This document shows positions 49,634 through 61,865 of a stretch of 64,000 nt of DNA, piece by piece. The first letter of the stretch is position 1; every line of letters begins with the position of its first letter. The stretch spans positions 186,001-250,000 of the forward strand of contig NZ_JACVAP010000003.1 of NCBI RefSeq assembly GCF_014851915.1, given 5' to 3'. The position numbers were made by a program, and so were the translations under genes. A model generated the notes under the pieces. It was given only the letters and a program-made list of their open reading frames with translations. It did not search any database and had not been told where the DNA came from. Origin of the DNA: Xanthomonas sp. XNM01 (GTDB taxonomy: Bacteria; Pseudomonadota; Gammaproteobacteria; Xanthomonadales; Xanthomonadaceae).

Positions 49634-50866
49634 TCAGTCGGCCTGGCGGCGCAGGAACGCCGGGATGTCCAGGTAGTCGTTCGGCAGATCGGCCGAGGCG
49701 GTCGATGCCGGCGACGCGGTGGAGGTGGAAGCCGCCGCGCCGGTGCCGGCCGCGCTGCGGCGCAGGCCGCCCAGGCCCAGGCCGCCGACCGCGTTGGAGA
49801 CCGGGTCGCTGCCGAAACCATCGTCGATCGGCAGGCCGGTGGTGCCATCGCGGACCAGCTTGATCGGCGCGCGGTGCTCGGTGCGGGTCGACTGGCGCGA
49901 CACGGCGCGGTTCAGGCCGGTCGCCACGACGGTCACGCGGACCTCGTCCTGCATGTCCGGATCGAGCACGGTGCCGACCACCACGGTCGCGTCCTCGGAG
50001 GCGAAGCCCTCGACGGTGCGGCCGATCTCGTCGAACTCGGCCATGGTGAAGTCCGGGCCGGCGGTGATGTTGACCAGGATGCCGTTGGCGCCGGCCAGGT
50101 TGACGTCGTCCAGCAGCGGGTTCTGGATCGCCGCCTCGGCCGCGGCCTGCGCGCGGTCGTCGCCGCGGGCGGTACCGGTGCCCATCATCGCCAGGCCCAT
50201 CTCGGACATGACGGTGCGCACGTCGGCGAAGTCGACGTTGATCAGGCCCGGACGCACGATCAGGTCGGCGATGCCCTGCACCGCGCCCTGCAGCACGTCG
50301 TTGGCGGCGCGGAACGCCTGGATCATCGTGGCGTTGCGGCCGAGCACGGTGATCAGCTTCTCGTTGGGAATGGTGATCAGCGAGTCGCAGTGCGCCGACA
50401 GTTCCTCGATGCCCTTCAGCGCGACCTGCATGCGGCGGCGGCCTTCGAACGGGAACGGCTTGGTGACCACGGCCACGGTCAGGATGCCCATTTCCTTGGC
50501 CAGCTGCGCCACCACCGGCGCGGCGCCGGTGCCGGTGCCACCGCCCATGCCGGCGGTGATGAACACCATGTCGGCGCCTTCCAGCGCGGCGATGATCTGC
50601 TCGCGGTCTTCCAGCGCGGCCTGGCGGCCGACTTCCGGGTTGGCGCCTGCGCCCAGGCCCTTGGTGACGTTGCCGCCGAGCTGCAGCTGCAGCTTGGCGC
50701 CGCAGTTCTTGATCGCCTGCGAGTCGGTATTGGCGGTGATGAACTCAACGCCATCCACGCTGCTGCCGACCATGTGCGCGACCGCGTTGCCGCCACCGCC
50801 ACCGACGCCGACGACCTTGATCACCGCGTTCGGAGCCATCTTCTCGATCAGTTCGAAATGTGCCAT
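49634..50866 (-). CDS. ftsZ: Cell division GTPase FtsZ
   Basis: A 410-residue tubulin homologue that forms the Z-ring. [12 protein letters not shown] and [12 protein letters not shown] (G-box, near residue 108) bind GTP; the T7 loop region [11 protein letters not shown] carries the catalytic Asp. A Ser/Ala/Thr-rich linker (about 360-390) precedes the conserved C-terminal peptide [13 protein letters not shown], which binds FtsA and ZipA. Start ATG 50866 with GAGGA upstream. The 172-bp gap after ftsA probably contains ftsZ promoters. Confidence 0.98.
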   Translation of the reverse strand: MAHFELIEKMAPNAVIKVVGVGGGGGNAVAHMVGSSVDGVEFITANTDSQAIKNCGAKLQLQLGGNVTKGLGAGANPEVGRQAALEDREQIIAALEGADMVFITAGMGGGTGTGAAPVVAQLAKEMGILTVAVVTKPFPFEGRRRMQVALKGIEELSAHCDSLITIPNEKLITVLGRNATMIQAFRAANDVLQGAVQGIADLIVRPGLINVDFADVRTVMSEMGLAMMGTGTARGDDRAQAAAEAAIQNPLLDDVNLAGANGILVNITAGPDFTMAEFDEIGRTVEGFASEDATVVVGTVLDPDMQDEVRVTVVATGLNRAVSRQSTRTEHRAPIKLVRDGTTGLPIDDGFGSDPVSNAVGGLGLGGLRRSAAGTGAAASTSTASPASTASADLPNDYLDIPAFLRRQAD

Positions 50867-51038
50867 GTCCGTTGTCCTCGTTATGTGTGCCGGATTTCTT
50901 TGCTCCGGCGTTCGTTGGTTGCTGCTTTCGTCTTCCATGTCGCGGGAGGACCCGCTGGTACCGCATCACGCCACCACGTCCTTCCCGCCTGTCGCCGGTG
51001 GATACCGGCGCCTGCCACTCCACTCCGCCCTGCTCCGG

Positions 51039-52274
51039 TCAGAACTCGCCCCGGTACCAGTTGCGCAATTTCTTGAAGAAGTTGCCCGCCCGTCCGCTCG
51101 GCAGCGACGGCCGACGCGGATGCTCGATCTGGCTGCCCATCAGCAGCAGGCCCACGCCGCTGGCATGGACCGGATTGCCCACCACCTCGCCCAGCCCGGT
51201 CACGTGCTGCGGGATGCCCACGCGCACCGGCATCTGCAGCATTTCCTCGGCCAGCTCGATCACGCCCTCCATCTTCGAGGCGCCGCCGGTCAGGACCATG
51301 CCCGCGCGCACCAGCTCCTCGAACCCGGAGCGGCGCAGCTCGGCCTGGACCATCTCGAAGATCTCCTCGTAGCGGCCCTGCACCGCCTGCGCCAGCGAGG
51401 CGCGCGGCATCCGCCGCGGCGGCCGGTCGCCGACGCTGGGCACCTGGATGCTCTCCTCGGCGGTGGCCAGCTGCGCCAGCGCGCAGGCATAGCGCACCTT
51501 GATCTGCTCGGCTTCCGGGGTCGGCGTGCGCAGCATGTGCGCGATGTCGCTGGTGACGTGGTCGCCGGCGATCGGCAGCGAGGCCGTGTGGCAGATCGCG
51601 CCCTGGATGAACACGGCGATGTCGGTGGTGCCGGCGCCCATGTCGACCAGGACCACGCCCAGCTCGCGCTCGTCGGCGGTGAGCACCGCGACCGACGAGG
51701 CCAGCGAGGACAGGATCAGGTCGTCGACCTGCAGGCCGCAGCGCTGCACGCACTTGGTGATGTTCTGCGCGGCCGACTGCGCGCAGGTGACCAGATGCGC
51801 ATGCACTTCCAGGCGTACGCCGGTCATGCCGACCGGGTTGCGGATGCCTTCCTGCGAATCATCGAGCACGTACTCGCGCGGGATCGCGTGCAGGATGCGC
51901 TGGTCGGCCGGGATCGCCACCGCCTTGGCCGCGTCGAGCACGCGGTCCAGGTCGGACCAGGTGACCTCGCCGTCGCGGATCGGGACGATGCCGGGCGAGT
52001 TCTTGCACTGCACGTGGTTGCCGGAGATCGAGGCATAGACCGAGCGGATCTCGCAGCCGGCCATCAGCTCGGCTTCCTCGACCGCACGCTGGATCGACTG
52101 CACGGTGGACTCGATGTCCACCACCACGCCCTTCTTCAGGCCGCGCGACTCGTGCGAGCCGATGCCGATCACCTCGATCGGGTTGCCCGGCGAATACTCG
52201 CCCACCAGCGCCACCACCTTGGAGGTGCCGATGTCCAGGCCCACGATGAGGGACTTGTCGCCTTTGCGGTTCAT
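51039..52274 (-). CDS. ftsA: Cell division protein FtsA
   Basis: A 411-residue actin-like ATPase that tethers FtsZ to the membrane. VGLDIGTSKVVALVGE (phosphate 1), VVLVDMGAGTTDIAVF (phosphate 2) and VLTGGASKMEGV (adenosine motif) are clear. The C-terminus, NFFKKLRNWYRGEF, is the amphipathic membrane-targeting helix. Its ATG overlaps the ftsQ stop (ATGA). Confidence 0.97.
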   Translation of the reverse strand: MNRKGDKSLIVGLDIGTSKVVALVGEYSPGNPIEVIGIGSHESRGLKKGVVVDIESTVQSIQRAVEEAELMAGCEIRSVYASISGNHVQCKNSPGIVPIRDGEVTWSDLDRVLDAAKAVAIPADQRILHAIPREYVLDDSQEGIRNPVGMTGVRLEVHAHLVTCAQSAAQNITKCVQRCGLQVDDLILSSLASSVAVLTADERELGVVLVDMGAGTTDIAVFIQGAICHTASLPIAGDHVTSDIAHMLRTPTPEAEQIKVRYACALAQLATAEESIQVPSVGDRPPRRMPRASLAQAVQGRYEEIFEMVQAELRRSGFEELVRAGMVLTGGASKMEGVIELAEEMLQMPVRVGIPQHVTGLGEVVGNPVHASGVGLLLMGSQIEHPRRPSLPSGRAGNFFKKLRNWYRGEF

Positions 52275-53044
52275 GTACTGCTCGCCTGTTGTGCATGCGT
52301 CCGCGCGCTGCCGGCAGGCGCGCGCGGGGTCGTGGAGGAAGTGGCATCGGGCTGGCCCCAGATCAGGGCGAAGCCGTTGGTGTAGCGCAGGTCGGCGCGC
52401 GCGATCTGGCGCTGCTGCTGGGTCAGCAGCTGCGGCAGCAGCCGGGCGAAGCGTTCCAGCCGGGCCTGCGCGTCGTCGCGACCGACCACCACGCGCAGTC
52501 CGTTGTCCAGGGTCAGCGACCAGCTGCCGCGCGCATCCATGCCCAGCTCGACCACGTCGTAGCCCAGCGGCATGAACATCGCGCGGCTGCGGTTGTAGAG
52601 CTCGACCACTTCGGCGCTGCGCGCGTCGGGGCCACCCAGCTGCGGCAGGCGCGCGCCGTCGGAGCCATCCGGCCGCGGGAACAGCTGGCCGCGCTCGGAC
52701 AGCAGCCGGTCCTCGCCCCAGCGCGCGAACGGACGATGCTCGACCACGTGGATCTCCAGCACGTCCGGCCAGGCCTTGCGCACCTGCGCGCGCTCGACCC
52801 ACGGCAGCCGCTCGACCGCATGCTGCGCGTCGTCCAGGCGCACCGCGAAGTAGCCGCGCCGTGCGTGCGGCGCGACCACCGCACGCAGCGCCTCGGCCGG
52901 CACCCGCTCGAACTCGCCGGTCACGCGCAGCCGCGACAGCGGCCAGCGCTCGGCGCCGACCCAGCCGTTGAGCACGGCCACGACCGGCAGCGCGACCAGC
53001 GCCACCGCGAGCAGCCAGGCCAGGATGCGCAGCAGCGCGCTCAC
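52271..53044 (-). CDS. ftsQ: Cell division protein FtsQ
   Basis: A 257-residue bitopic divisome protein of the FtsQLB complex. The transmembrane helix is near residues 5-26, followed by the POTRA domain ([22 protein letters not shown]) and the beta domain ([20 protein letters not shown]). An Ala/Thr/Ser-rich tail ends the protein. The start is the GTG at 53044, which overlaps the ddl stop (GTGA). Confidence 0.94.
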   Translation of the reverse strand: MSALLRILAWLLAVALVALPVVAVLNGWVGAERWPLSRLRVTGEFERVPAEALRAVVAPHARRGYFAVRLDDAQHAVERLPWVERAQVRKAWPDVLEIHVVEHRPFARWGEDRLLSERGQLFPRPDGSDGARLPQLGGPDARSAEVVELYNRSRAMFMPLGYDVVELGMDARGSWSLTLDNGLRVVVGRDDAQARLERFARLLPQLLTQQQRQIARADLRYTNGFALIWGQPDATSSTTPRAPAGSARTHAQQASST

Positions 53045-54021
53045 GCGGCGGCACCTCCGGGCAGGGTCTGTTCCAGGATCCGCCAGCACAGGGCCTCGAA
53101 GCCGATGCCCAGCTGGGCCGCCGCCTTGGGCACCAGCGAGTGGCTGGTCATGCCCGGTGCGGTGTTGACCTCGAGCAGCAGCAGCTCGCCGCTGGCACGG
53201 TCGCGCATCACGTCGACGCGGCCCCAGCCGCTGCAGCCGGCGGCCTGGAAGGCGGCCAGCGCCAGCGCACGGATGCGCGCCTCGTCCTCGCCGTCCAGTC
53301 CCGGGCACAGGTACTGGGTGTCGTCGGCCACGTACTTGGCGTGGTAGTCGTACCAGGCGCCGCGCGGCACGATCCGGATCGACGGCAGCGCGACTTCGCC
53401 GAGCACACCGACGGTCAGTTCGTCGCCCACGACCAGCTGCTCGATGACCATCTCGCCGCCGTACTCGCGCGCGACCTGTTCGGCCGCGGCGATGTCGGCC
53501 GCATCCACCACCCGGGCGACGCCGACGCTGGAGCCTTCGCAGGACGGCTTGACGAACACCGGCAGGCCCAGCGTTTCGATCGCCGCGCGCACGTCGCCAC
53601 CGGCGGGCAGGCGCACGAAACGCGGCGTGGGCAGGCCGGCGGACTGCCAGACCTGCTTGGTGCGGATCTTGTCCAGGGTCAGCGCCGAACCGAGCACGCC
53701 GGGGCCGGTGAACGGCACGCCGAGAGCCTGCAGCAGGCCCTGCAGCACGCCGTTCTCGCCATCGCCGCCGTGCAGGATGTTGAACACGCGGTCCACGCGC
53801 GGCCCATGGCCGGCGCGCGCCTGCGCGATCGCGTGGACCAGCGCCGGCACGCCGTCGATGGCGACCGCGTCGACGCCGCCGGCGCGCAGCGCCTCGAGCA
53901 CGTTGCGGCCGGAGTCGAGCGAAACGGCACGCTCGCTGGAGCTGCCGCCCATCAGGACCGCGACGCGGCCGAACACGGCCGGTTCGTTGAAACGCTGCGC
54001 GGGAACGACGGGCGCGTTCAT
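53041..54021 (-). CDS. ddlB: D-alanine-D-alanine ligase Ddl (DdlB type)
   Basis: A 326-residue ATP-grasp ligase that makes D-Ala-D-Ala for peptidoglycan. [17 protein letters not shown] near residue 23, [36 protein letters not shown] (ATP binding) and [17 protein letters not shown] (metal and product binding) are all present. Start ATG 54021, overlapping murC by 4 bases. Confidence 0.96.
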   Translation of the reverse strand: MNAPVVPAQRFNEPAVFGRVAVLMGGSSSERAVSLDSGRNVLEALRAGGVDAVAIDGVPALVHAIAQARAGHGPRVDRVFNILHGGDGENGVLQGLLQALGVPFTGPGVLGSALTLDKIRTKQVWQSAGLPTPRFVRLPAGGDVRAAIETLGLPVFVKPSCEGSSVGVARVVDAADIAAAEQVAREYGGEMVIEQLVVGDELTVGVLGEVALPSIRIVPRGAWYDYHAKYVADDTQYLCPGLDGEDEARIRALALAAFQAAGCSGWGRVDVMRDRASGELLLLEVNTAPGMTSHSLVPKAAAQLGIGFEALCWRILEQTLPGGAAA

Positions 54022-55463
54022 GCGTCCTGCTCCGCGTCGCTGCCGCCGAAACCCTGCGCGGCCAGCTGCTGGGCCACGTAGCCGATGTCACCGGCGCCCA
54101 TCATCAGCAGCAGGTCGCCATCCTGCAGCACGTCGGGCAGCACCTCGGCCAGATCGGCGACCTGGCTGACCACCACCGGCTCGGAACGGCCGCGCGCACG
54201 GATCGCACGCGCCAGCGCGCGCGAATCGGCGCCGGGGATCGGCGCCTCGCCGGCCGGATAGACCTCGCTCAGCACCAGCGCGTCGGCTTCGGACAGCACC
54301 GCGGCGAACGCGTCGAACTGGTCGCGGGTCCGGCTGTAACGGTGCGGCTGGAACGCGACCACCAGGCGCTTGTCCGGCCAGCCGCCACGCGCGGCGGCGA
54401 ACACTGCGGCCAGTTCCTTCGGGTGGTGGCCGTAGTCGTCGACCAGCCGCGCACGCGCACCGGTCGGGGTGACCAGCTCGCCCAGGTCGTTGAAGCGGCG
54501 GCCGATGCCGGCAAACTTCTCCAGCGCGGCGGCAATGTTCTCCGGCGACACGCCCAGCTGCCAGCCGACCGCGGCGGCGGCCAGCGCGTTGAGCACGTTG
54601 TGGCGGCCCGGCAGCGCCAGGGTCACCGGCACGGTGGCGCCCTCGGGCAGGCGCAGGGTGAAGCGCATGCGCGGGCCGTGCTGGACCACGTCCTCGGCAC
54701 GCACGTCGGCGTTCTCGGCGGTGCCGTAGGTCATCACGTGGCGCGGGGTCTGCGCGGCCAGCGCGGCCACTTCCGGGTCGTCGATGCAGAGCACGGCCAG
54801 GCCATAGAACGGCAGCCGCTGCAGGAACTCGGCGAACGCCGACTGCAGGCGGGAGAAATCGCCGCCGTAGTTCTCCAGATGATCGGCATCGATGTTGGTG
54901 ATCACCGCCATCAGCGGATTCAGGCGCAGGAAACTGCCGTCGCTCTCGTCGGCCTCGGCCACCAGCCACTGGCCACCACCGAGCTTGGCGTTGGCGCCGG
55001 CGGCGAGCAGCTGCCCGCCGATCACGAAGGTCGGATCCAGGCCGCCTTCGCTCAGCACGGCGGCGGTCAGGCTGGTCGTCGTGGTCTTTCCGTGGGTGCC
55101 GGCCACGGCGATGCCGCGGCGGAAGCGCATCAGCTCGGCCAGCATCGCCGCGCGCGGCACGATCGGGATGCGCTGGCTGCGCGCCTCCATCAGCTCCGGG
55201 TTGTCCTCGCGGATCGCGCTGGACACCACCACGCAGTCGGTGCCGAGCACGTTGGCGGCCGAGTGGCCGCGGATCACGCGCGCGCCCAGGCGGGCCAGGC
55301 GGCGGGTCGCGGCGTTGTCGGCATTGTCCGAACCGGACACCTCGTAGCCGAGGGTCAGCATCACCTCGGCGATGCCGCTCATGCCGGTGCCGCCAATGCC
55401 GACGAAGTGCACGCGCGGGAACGCGCGCACCAGGTCGTCGGTGTCGTTGAGGCGGCGGATCAT
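54018..55463 (-). CDS. murC: UDP-N-acetylmuramate-L-alanine ligase MurC
   Basis: A 481-residue Mur ligase adding L-Ala to UDP-MurNAc. [17 protein letters not shown] at residues 18-34 is the MurC N-terminal signature; GTHGKTTTT is the P-loop; ADESDGSFL and [12 protein letters not shown] follow; DDYGHHPKE and FQPHRYSRT mark the C-terminal domain. Start ATG 55463 with GGGAG upstream; it overlaps murG by 4 bases. Confidence 0.97.
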   Translation of the reverse strand: MIRRLNDTDDLVRAFPRVHFVGIGGTGMSGIAEVMLTLGYEVSGSDNADNAATRRLARLGARVIRGHSAANVLGTDCVVVSSAIREDNPELMEARSQRIPIVPRAAMLAELMRFRRGIAVAGTHGKTTTTSLTAAVLSEGGLDPTFVIGGQLLAAGANAKLGGGQWLVAEADESDGSFLRLNPLMAVITNIDADHLENYGGDFSRLQSAFAEFLQRLPFYGLAVLCIDDPEVAALAAQTPRHVMTYGTAENADVRAEDVVQHGPRMRFTLRLPEGATVPVTLALPGRHNVLNALAAAAVGWQLGVSPENIAAALEKFAGIGRRFNDLGELVTPTGARARLVDDYGHHPKELAAVFAAARGGWPDKRLVVAFQPHRYSRTRDQFDAFAAVLSEADALVLSEVYPAGEAPIPGADSRALARAIRARGRSEPVVVSQVADLAEVLPDVLQDGDLLLMMGAGDIGYVAQQLAAQGFGGSDAEQDA

Positions 55464-56581
55464 GTGGAAACTCCCTTCTCGATGTCGTTGGATGCCTGGA
55501 GGACCAGGTCGGCGATGTGGGCGGCGGCGGCCGGCAGCGCGAGCCCGCGCGCCGCCTGCGCCATCCGCAGGCGGCGCTGCGGATCGGCGGCCAGCGCGCG
55601 CAGCAGCGGCTGCAGCGCCGCGGCCAGCTGTGCGTCCTGCTTCAGCAGCAGGGCGGCGCCGTGTTCGACCAGGTACTCGGCGTTGCGGGTCTGGTGGTCG
55701 TCGACCGCGGCGGCGAAGGGCACCAGCACGCTGCCGATGCCGACCGCGCACAGCTCGGCCAGGGTCGAGGCGCCGGAGCGGCACACGACCAGATCGGCCC
55801 AGGCGTACGCGGCGGCCATGTCGTCGATGAAAGCCTCGACGCTGGCAGCGACGCCGGCGTCGGCATAGGCCTGCGCGGCCTCGGCGCGCAGCTTCTCGCC
55901 GCACTGGTGACGCACTTCGACCGGGACATCGCCGAGCGCGGCCAGCGCCTGCGGCACCGCCAGGTTCAGCGCACGCGCGCCCTGGCTGCCGCCGAGCACC
56001 AGCAGGCGCAGCGCGCCGTCGCGGCCGGCCAGGCGCTGTTGCGGCGCCGGCAGCGCGGCGATGGCCGCACGCACCGGATTGCCGACCACCAGCTCATGGT
56101 CGAAGCTGCCCGGGAACCCGGTCAGCGTGCGCTGCGCCAGCTTCGACAGCACGCGGTTGGTCAGGCCCGGCGCCCGGTTCTGCTCGTGCACCAGCAACGG
56201 CAGCCCGGCCAGGCGCGCGGCCAGGCCACCGGGGCCGGAGGCGAAGCCGCCGAAGCCGATCACCGTGCGCGGACGACGCCGGCGCAGCACGGCCGCTGCG
56301 GCGCGCACCGCCGTCAGCAGCCGCAGCGGCGCCGCCAGCAGCGCCAGCGCGCCCTTGCCGCGCACGCCGGCGATCGGCAGCGTGTCGATCTCGATGCCGT
56401 GCTGCGGCACCAGCCGCGTTTCCATCGCGCCGGCCGCGCCCAGCCAGACCACCGGCACGCCGCGATCGCGCAGCACCTGGGCCACGGCCAGGCCGGGGAA
56501 GATGTGTCCCCCGGTACCGCCGGCCATGATCATGACCGGCGCCGTGCCCTGCCCGGTGGTCGCCACTGCGTGCGCGCTCAT
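55460..56581 (-). CDS. murG: Lipid II synthase (GlcNAc transferase) MurG
   Basis: A 373-residue GT-B glycosyltransferase on the inner face of the membrane, converting lipid I to lipid [18 protein letters not shown] near residue 19, [24 protein letters not shown] (UDP-GlcNAc site) and [15 protein letters not shown] are typical. A 14-residue N-terminal extension precedes the core. Its start overlaps the ftsW stop. Confidence 0.97.
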   Translation of the reverse strand: MSAHAVATTGQGTAPVMIMAGGTGGHIFPGLAVAQVLRDRGVPVVWLGAAGAMETRLVPQHGIEIDTLPIAGVRGKGALALLAAPLRLLTAVRAAAAVLRRRRPRTVIGFGGFASGPGGLAARLAGLPLLVHEQNRAPGLTNRVLSKLAQRTLTGFPGSFDHELVVGNPVRAAIAALPAPQQRLAGRDGALRLLVLGGSQGARALNLAVPQALAALGDVPVEVRHQCGEKLRAEAAQAYADAGVAASVEAFIDDMAAAYAWADLVVCRSGASTLAELCAVGIGSVLVPFAAAVDDHQTRNAEYLVEHGAALLLKQDAQLAAALQPLLRALAADPQRRLRMAQAARGLALPAAAAHIADLVLQASNDIEKGVST

Positions 56582-57909
56582 GCGTAGCCTCCGAAGGTCG
56601 GCTCGACCCGTGCGGTGCCGCGGCCACGCAGCGACAGGGCGGAGTCGATCGGCTGCGCCGGGCGCGGCTCGGCGGCCGGCTGCGGCCGGTAGGCCGGCCC
56701 TTCCGCGGGCGCCTGCGGCGCGGCCGGGGCCGGCGCGCCCTGCTCCGGACGCAGCAGCGCGACCTGGCGTTCGGCGCGTTCGAGTTCGTAGGACACGCGC
56801 AGCAGCAGGCCGATGGCCACGCAGGTCATCATCACGCTGGAGCCGCCGGACGACACCAGCGGCAGGGTCAGGCCCTTGGTCGGCAGCACGCCCAGGTTGA
56901 CGCCGATCGAGACGAAGCTCTGCATGCCGATCCACAGGCCGACGCCGAACGCGCAGTAGCCGGCGAAATGGCGACGCATCTCCACGCACTTCAGGCCCAG
57001 GTACAGCGCACGGCCGACAAGCAGCGCGTACAGGCCGATGACCAGGCAGACGCCGACGAACCCCAGTTCCTCGGCGATCACCGAGAAGATGAAGTCCGTG
57101 TGCGCTTCGGGCAGGTAGTTGAGCTTCTGCACCGAGGCACCCAAGCCGACGCCCAGCCACTCGCCGCGGCCGATCGCCATCAGCGCGTTGGTCAGCTGGT
57201 AGCCGGCACCGAGCTGGTCCTGCCACGGATCCCAGAACGAGACGATGCGGCGCAGCCGGTAGGGCTCGAAGATCGCCAGCGCGGCCAGCGCCGGCAGGCC
57301 CAGCAGGACCGGCAGCGACAGCCGCTGCAGGTTGGCGCCGCCCAGCACCAGCAGGCCGGCGGTGATGGCCAGCAGCAGCGTGGCCGAGCCGAAGTCCGGC
57401 TGCGCCAGCAGCATCGCCACCATCAGCACCGCCACGCCCAGCGGCTTGATCATCGCCAGCCAGGTGGTGTTGACCTCGTCGCTGAAGCGGGCCAGGTAGC
57501 TCGACAGCCAGACGATGTAGAGCACCTTGACCGCTTCGACCACCTGGAAGCGCGACACGCCCATGTTGATCCAGCGCCGCGCGCCGTTGACGCTCACGCC
57601 CAGGCCAGGCAGCCACGGCAGGATCAGCAGCACCACGCAGCCCAGCAGCAGCAGCTGGTTGTGGCGCTCGATGGTCTTCAGGTCGGTGCGCATGACCACC
57701 GCGGCCAGGACCACGCCGATGCCGATGAACAGCACGTGCCGGACCAGGTAGTGGAACGGGCCCACGCCCAGGTTCTCGCCGATGGCGATCGAGCTGGAGC
57801 CGACCATCACCACGCCCAGGCACGCCAGCGCCAGGGCAGCACCGACCAACCACGGGTCGAAGCGGCCTTCGATGGCATCCAGTCGGGTGGCCTGGCGCAG
57901 GTCGTTCAT
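56578..57909 (-). CDS. ftsW: Septal peptidoglycan glycosyltransferase FtsW (SEDS)
   Basis: A 443-residue SEDS-family polymerase with about ten transmembrane helices that works with Fts[23 protein letters not shown] (with the catalytic-loop Asp), [16 protein letters not shown] and [11 protein letters not shown] are family signatures. The C-terminal cytoplasmic tail (about 60 residues, Pro/Ala/Gln-rich) is unusually long. It starts at the ATG at 57909, overlapping mraY by one base (TGATG). No murD lies between them. Confidence 0.96.
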   Translation of the reverse strand: MNDLRQATRLDAIEGRFDPWLVGAALALACLGVVMVGSSSIAIGENLGVGPFHYLVRHVLFIGIGVVLAAVVMRTDLKTIERHNQLLLLGCVVLLILPWLPGLGVSVNGARRWINMGVSRFQVVEAVKVLYIVWLSSYLARFSDEVNTTWLAMIKPLGVAVLMVAMLLAQPDFGSATLLLAITAGLLVLGGANLQRLSLPVLLGLPALAALAIFEPYRLRRIVSFWDPWQDQLGAGYQLTNALMAIGRGEWLGVGLGASVQKLNYLPEAHTDFIFSVIAEELGFVGVCLVIGLYALLVGRALYLGLKCVEMRRHFAGYCAFGVGLWIGMQSFVSIGVNLGVLPTKGLTLPLVSSGGSSVMMTCVAIGLLLRVSYELERAERQVALLRPEQGAPAPAAPQAPAEGPAYRPQPAAEPRPAQPIDSALSLRGRGTARVEPTFGGYA

Positions 57910-58994
57910 CAGCGCACCTTCAGCGTCGCCAGGCCGACCAGGACCAGGATCACCGAGATGATCCAGAAGCGGACGATCACGCGCGGCTCGGGCCAGCCCT
58001 TCAGTTCGAAGTGGTGGTGGATCGGCGCCATCCGGAACACACGCTTGCCGGTGAGCTTGAACGAAGCGACCTGGATCATCACCGACAGCGTCTCGATGAC
58101 GAAGATGCCGCCCATGATCACCAGCACCAGCTCCTGGCGCACGATCACGGCGATGGTGCCCAGCACGGCGCCCAGCGCCAGCGCGCCGATGTCGCCCATG
58201 AACACCATCGCCGGGTAGGTGTTGAACCACAGGAAGCCCAGCCCGGCGCCGGCGATGGCCGCGCAGATGATGGTCAGTTCGCCCGCACCCGGCACCTGCG
58301 GGATCTGCAGGTAGGTGGAGAACACCGCATTGCCCGAGGCATAGGCGAACACGCCCAGGCCGCAGGCGACCAGCACGGTCGGCATGATCGCCAGCCCGTC
58401 CAGACCGTCGGTCAGGTTGACCGCGTTGGAGAAGCCGACGATCCAGAAGTAGGCGATGGCCACGAAGCTGATGCCGGCCAGCGGCAGCGCGATCGACTTG
58501 AACAGCGGCAGGTAGAACGTGGTCGCCGCCGGCACGTCGGCGTACAGGAACAGGTACAGGCCGGCGGCCAGGCCGAAGATCGACTGCAGCAGGTACTTCC
58601 AGCGCGACTTCAGCCCGTTCGGATCGCGCTTGACGATCTTGATCCAGTCGTCGTACCAGCCGATCGCGCCGAACGCCAGCATCACCAGCAGCACCGTCCA
58701 CACGTACTTGTTGCGCAGGTCGCCCCACAGCAGCACCGACAGCAGCACGGTGAGCAGGATCAGCGCGCCGCCCATGGTCGGGGTGCCCGCCTTGGAGAAG
58801 TGCGTCTGCGGGCCGTCGGTGCGGATCGGCTGGCCACCCTTGAACTGGGCCAGCCGGCGGATCACCGCCGGGCCCAGCCACAGCGACAGGAACAGCGCGG
58901 TCAACGCGGCGAGGATGCCGCGGAAGGTCAGGTAGCCGAACAGGCCGAAGAAATCCTCCAGCCCTGCCAGCCAGCGCGCCAGTTCAAGCAACAT
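57909..58994 (-). CDS. mraY: Phospho-N-acetylmuramoyl-pentapeptide transferase MraY
   Basis: A 361-residue ten-helix membrane enzyme forming lipid I from UDP-MurNAc-pentapeptide and undecaprenyl phosphate. KAGTPTMGG near residue 69, [12 protein letters not shown] (Mg-binding Asp pair), [13 protein letters not shown] and the HHHFELKG loop are diagnostic. Length matches E. coli (360 aa). Its 5' end overlaps the murF 3' end by 11 bp. Confidence 0.98.
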   Translation of the reverse strand: MLLELARWLAGLEDFFGLFGYLTFRGILAALTALFLSLWLGPAVIRRLAQFKGGQPIRTDGPQTHFSKAGTPTMGGALILLTVLLSVLLWGDLRNKYVWTVLLVMLAFGAIGWYDDWIKIVKRDPNGLKSRWKYLLQSIFGLAAGLYLFLYADVPAATTFYLPLFKSIALPLAGISFVAIAYFWIVGFSNAVNLTDGLDGLAIMPTVLVACGLGVFAYASGNAVFSTYLQIPQVPGAGELTIICAAIAGAGLGFLWFNTYPAMVFMGDIGALALGAVLGTIAVIVRQELVLVIMGGIFVIETLSVMIQVASFKLTGKRVFRMAPIHHHFELKGWPEPRVIVRFWIISVILVLVGLATLKVR

Positions 58995-60378
58995 CCGTCA
59001 TATCTCCATGCGCCAGCAGCGCGGTCACGATCCTGTCCATCGCGCTGCCACGCGATCCTTTCACCAGCACCCGGCGGCGACGCTCGCCACGCGGCGTGCC
59101 CAGTTCCATCCGCAGCGCGTCGGCCAGCGCGGCATGGCTGTGGTGATGCGAGCCGCCCTCGCCGAACGCCTGCACCGCGGCGGCGCTGAGCTCGCCCAGC
59201 GCGTACAGCCGCGCGATGCCGGCCTCGCGTGCGCGGTGCCCGGCGTCGGCGTGCAGCGCCTGCGCCTCGGGGCCGAGTTCGCGCATGTCGCCGAGCACCA
59301 GCCAGGCCTCGTCGCCGGAGGCGGCCAGCGCATCGATCGCCGCGGCCAGCGAGCCGGGGTTGGCGTTGTAGCTGTCGTCGATCAGCAGGCTGCCGTCGGC
59401 CAGCGCGTGCGCGACCTGGCGGCCTGCGACCGGACGCGCCGCGGCCAGGCCGGCGGCGATGGTCGCCAGCGGCACGCCGCAGCCCAGCGACACCGCGGCG
59501 GCGGCCAGCGCGTTGCAGACGTTGTGGCGGCCCGGCAGCTGCAGCAGGACCTCGACCTCGCCCTGCGGCGCGACCAGGGTCATGCGCGTACCCTGCTCGA
59601 CCGTGACGATGTCGCGCGCGGTGACCTCGGCGCTGGCATCCAGCCCGAACCGCAGCACCCGCCGGCCGCTGTCGGCGGCGCGGATCACCTGCTGCTCGAA
59701 CCACGCGCCGAAGGCGTCGTCGGCATTGACCACCGCCACGCCGCCGGCCGGCAGCGCCGCGTAGATGGCGCCCTTGGTCTCGGCCACGCCGAGCAGGCTG
59801 CCCATGCGCTCCAGGTGCGCGGCGGCGATGTTGTTGACCAGGGCCACGTCCGGCGTGGCCACCGCGGTCAGGTAGGCGATGTCGCCCGGCTTGCCCGCGC
59901 CCATCTCGTAGATCGCGAAATCGGCATCGTCCGGCGCGTCGATCACCGCCAGCGGCAGGCCGATCTCGTTGTTGCGGTTGCCCGGATTGGCGTAGGCCAG
60001 GCCGGCGCGCTGCAGGATCTCCAGCACCAGCGTCTTGACGCTGGTCTTGCCGTTGCTGCCGGTGATGGCCACCACCGTGGCACGACGGTCGCGCTGCATG
60101 CCGGCGGCGATGCGCGCCAGCGCGCGCTCGCTGTCGGCCACCAGCACCTGCGGCAGGGGGGTATCGAGCAGGCGTTCGACCAGCAGCGCGACCGCGCCGC
60201 GCATGGCCGCATCGGCGGCGAAATCGTGCCCGTCGAACCGCTCGCCGCGCAGCGCCACATACAGGCTGTCGCGGCCGAGCTGGCGGGTGTCCTGGGTGAC
60301 GGCGGCGACCAGCACGTCGTCGCCATGCAGCTCGCCGCCGGCCCAGTGCGCGATCAACGACAGCGGCAGGCGCTTCAT
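58984..60378 (-). CDS. murF: UDP-MurNAc-tripeptide D-Ala-D-Ala ligase MurF
   Basis: A 464-residue Mur ligase that adds D-Ala-D-Ala. [13 protein letters not shown] is the P-loop near residue 107; [20 protein letters not shown] and [13 protein letters not shown] follow; [12 protein letters not shown] is the MurF-specific C-terminal motif. Start ATG 60378, overlapping murE by 4 bases. Confidence 0.97.
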   Translation of the reverse strand: MKRLPLSLIAHWAGGELHGDDVLVAAVTQDTRQLGRDSLYVALRGERFDGHDFAADAAMRGAVALLVERLLDTPLPQVLVADSERALARIAAGMQRDRRATVVAITGSNGKTSVKTLVLEILQRAGLAYANPGNRNNEIGLPLAVIDAPDDADFAIYEMGAGKPGDIAYLTAVATPDVALVNNIAAAHLERMGSLLGVAETKGAIYAALPAGGVAVVNADDAFGAWFEQQVIRAADSGRRVLRFGLDASAEVTARDIVTVEQGTRMTLVAPQGEVEVLLQLPGRHNVCNALAAAAVSLGCGVPLATIAAGLAAARPVAGRQVAHALADGSLLIDDSYNANPGSLAAAIDALAASGDEAWLVLGDMRELGPEAQALHADAGHRAREAGIARLYALGELSAAAVQAFGEGGSHHHSHAALADALRMELGTPRGERRRRVLVKGSRGSAMDRIVTALLAHGDMTDVA

Positions 60379-61865
60379 GCGCGGCCTCCCGGCGCGGCGC
60401 CCCATGCGTCCAGCGCGGCCGCGGCCACGGCGGTGTCGTCGAACGGCATGCGCACGCCGGCCACTTCCTGGTAGGGCTCGTGGCCCTTGCCGGCCACCAG
60501 GACGATGTCCTGCGGGCCGGCCTGCCCGATCGCGCGGGCGATCGCCCTGGCGCGATCGCGCTCGACCACCGCGGCCGCCCGGTCGCCGAAGCCGGCCAGG
60601 ATGTCGGCGACGATCGCATCGCCGTCCTCGGTGCGCGGATTGTCGTCGGTGACGATCACCAGGTCCGCTTCGGCCTGGGCGATCTGCGCCATCTGCGGGC
60701 GCTTGCCGCGGTCGCGGTCGCCGCCGCAACCGAACACACACAGCAGGCGCGCCTGCGCATGCGCGCGCAGGCTGGTCAGGGCCTGGGCGAGCGCATCGGG
60801 GGTATGGGCGTAATCGATCACCACCAGCGGACGTTCGCCATCGCCACCGAGCCGGTTCATGCGTCCGGCGATCGGCTGCAGGTGAGAAAGCGTGGCCGCG
60901 ATCACCGCCCCGCTCTCGCCCAGCGCGTGCAGCGTGCCGGCCACGGCCAGCAGGTTGTCCACGTTGAAGCGCCCCAGCAGCGGCGAGGCCACCGGGTGGG
61001 CCTGGCCGTCGACGACCAGATCGAAGGCGATGCCGCGAGCATCGAAGCGCAGCGCCCCGGCGCGGACGACCGCGTCGTCCTGCGCGCGCGAACTGACACC
61101 GATGCCGCGCACGCCGTCGGGCAGCTGCGCCAGCAGGGTGCGGCCGAACGCATCGTCCAGGTTCAGCACCGCGGCCTTCAGGCCCGGACGGGCGAACAGC
61201 AGCGCCTTGGACGCGCCGTAGCTGGCCATGTCGCCGTGGTAGTCGAGGTGGTCGCGGGTGAGGTTGGTGAACACCGCGACGTCGTAATGCACGCCGTCGA
61301 CGCGGCCCTGGTGCAGCGCGTGCGAGCTGACCTCCATCGCCACCGCCTGCGCGCCGGCATCGCGGATCTCCGCCAGCAGCGCATGCATGCGCAGCACCAG
61401 CGGCGTGGTGAATCCGGTCGGGACCACGTGCCCGTGCAGGCCGGCGCCAAGCGTGCCGATGCTGCCGGCACGCAGGCCACGCAGCTGCCAGGCCTGGGCC
61501 AGCAGCTGCACGGTGGAGGTCTTGCCGTTGGTGCCGGTGACGCCGACCATCGTCATCGCATGCGAGGGATGGCCATGGAACAGGTCGCCCATCGCGCCCA
61601 GACGCGCGCGCAGACCCGGCACGGCGATCGCGTCGGCCGGCGCGGGATGGTCGGCCGGCGCCGGCGGCTCGAACAGGATCGCGGCCGCGCCCTGCGCCCT
61701 GGCCTGGTCGGCGAACGCCAGCCCGTGGGTGCCGAAGCCGGCGATCGCGACGAACGCATCGCCGGGCCGCAGCTCGCGGCTGTCCATCACCAGGCCCGAC
61801 ACGTCGACGTCGCGCGGCAGCGCGACGTCGGGCAGCAGGCGCGACAGCGGCATGCTGCGGCTCAT
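60375..61865 (-). CDS. murE: UDP-MurNAc-dipeptide meso-diaminopimelate ligase MurE
   Basis: A 496-residue Mur ligase. [13 protein letters not shown] is the P-loop near residue 110; [26 protein letters not shown] and DYAHTPDAL are conserved. DDNPRTED is the motif selecting meso-diaminopimelate over lysine, so the peptidoglycan is mDAP type, in line with Pal. Start ATG 61865, overlapping ftsI by 4 bases. Confidence 0.97.
   Translation of the reverse strand: MSRSMPLSRLLPDVALPRDVDVSGLVMDSRELRPGDAFVAIAGFGTHGLAFADQARAQGAAAILFEPPAPADHPAPADAIAVPGLRARLGAMGDLFHGHPSHAMTMVGVTGTNGKTSTVQLLAQAWQLRGLRAGSIGTLGAGLHGHVVPTGFTTPLVLRMHALLAEIRDAGAQAVAMEVSSHALHQGRVDGVHYDVAVFTNLTRDHLDYHGDMASYGASKALLFARPGLKAAVLNLDDAFGRTLLAQLPDGVRGIGVSSRAQDDAVVRAGALRFDARGIAFDLVVDGQAHPVASPLLGRFNVDNLLAVAGTLHALGESGAVIAATLSHLQPIAGRMNRLGGDGERPLVVIDYAHTPDALAQALTSLRAHAQARLLCVFGCGGDRDRGKRPQMAQIAQAEADLVIVTDDNPRTEDGDAIVADILAGFGDRAAAVVERDRARAIARAIGQAGPQDIVLVAGKGHEPYQEVAGVRMPFDDTAVAAAALDAWGAAPGGRA

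Noticed and set aside
57905-58994. A hidden murD in another frame near mraY/ftsW
   Set aside because: Both genes are complete and overlap by one base; no Mur-ligase P-loop other than those of murC, murE and murF was found.
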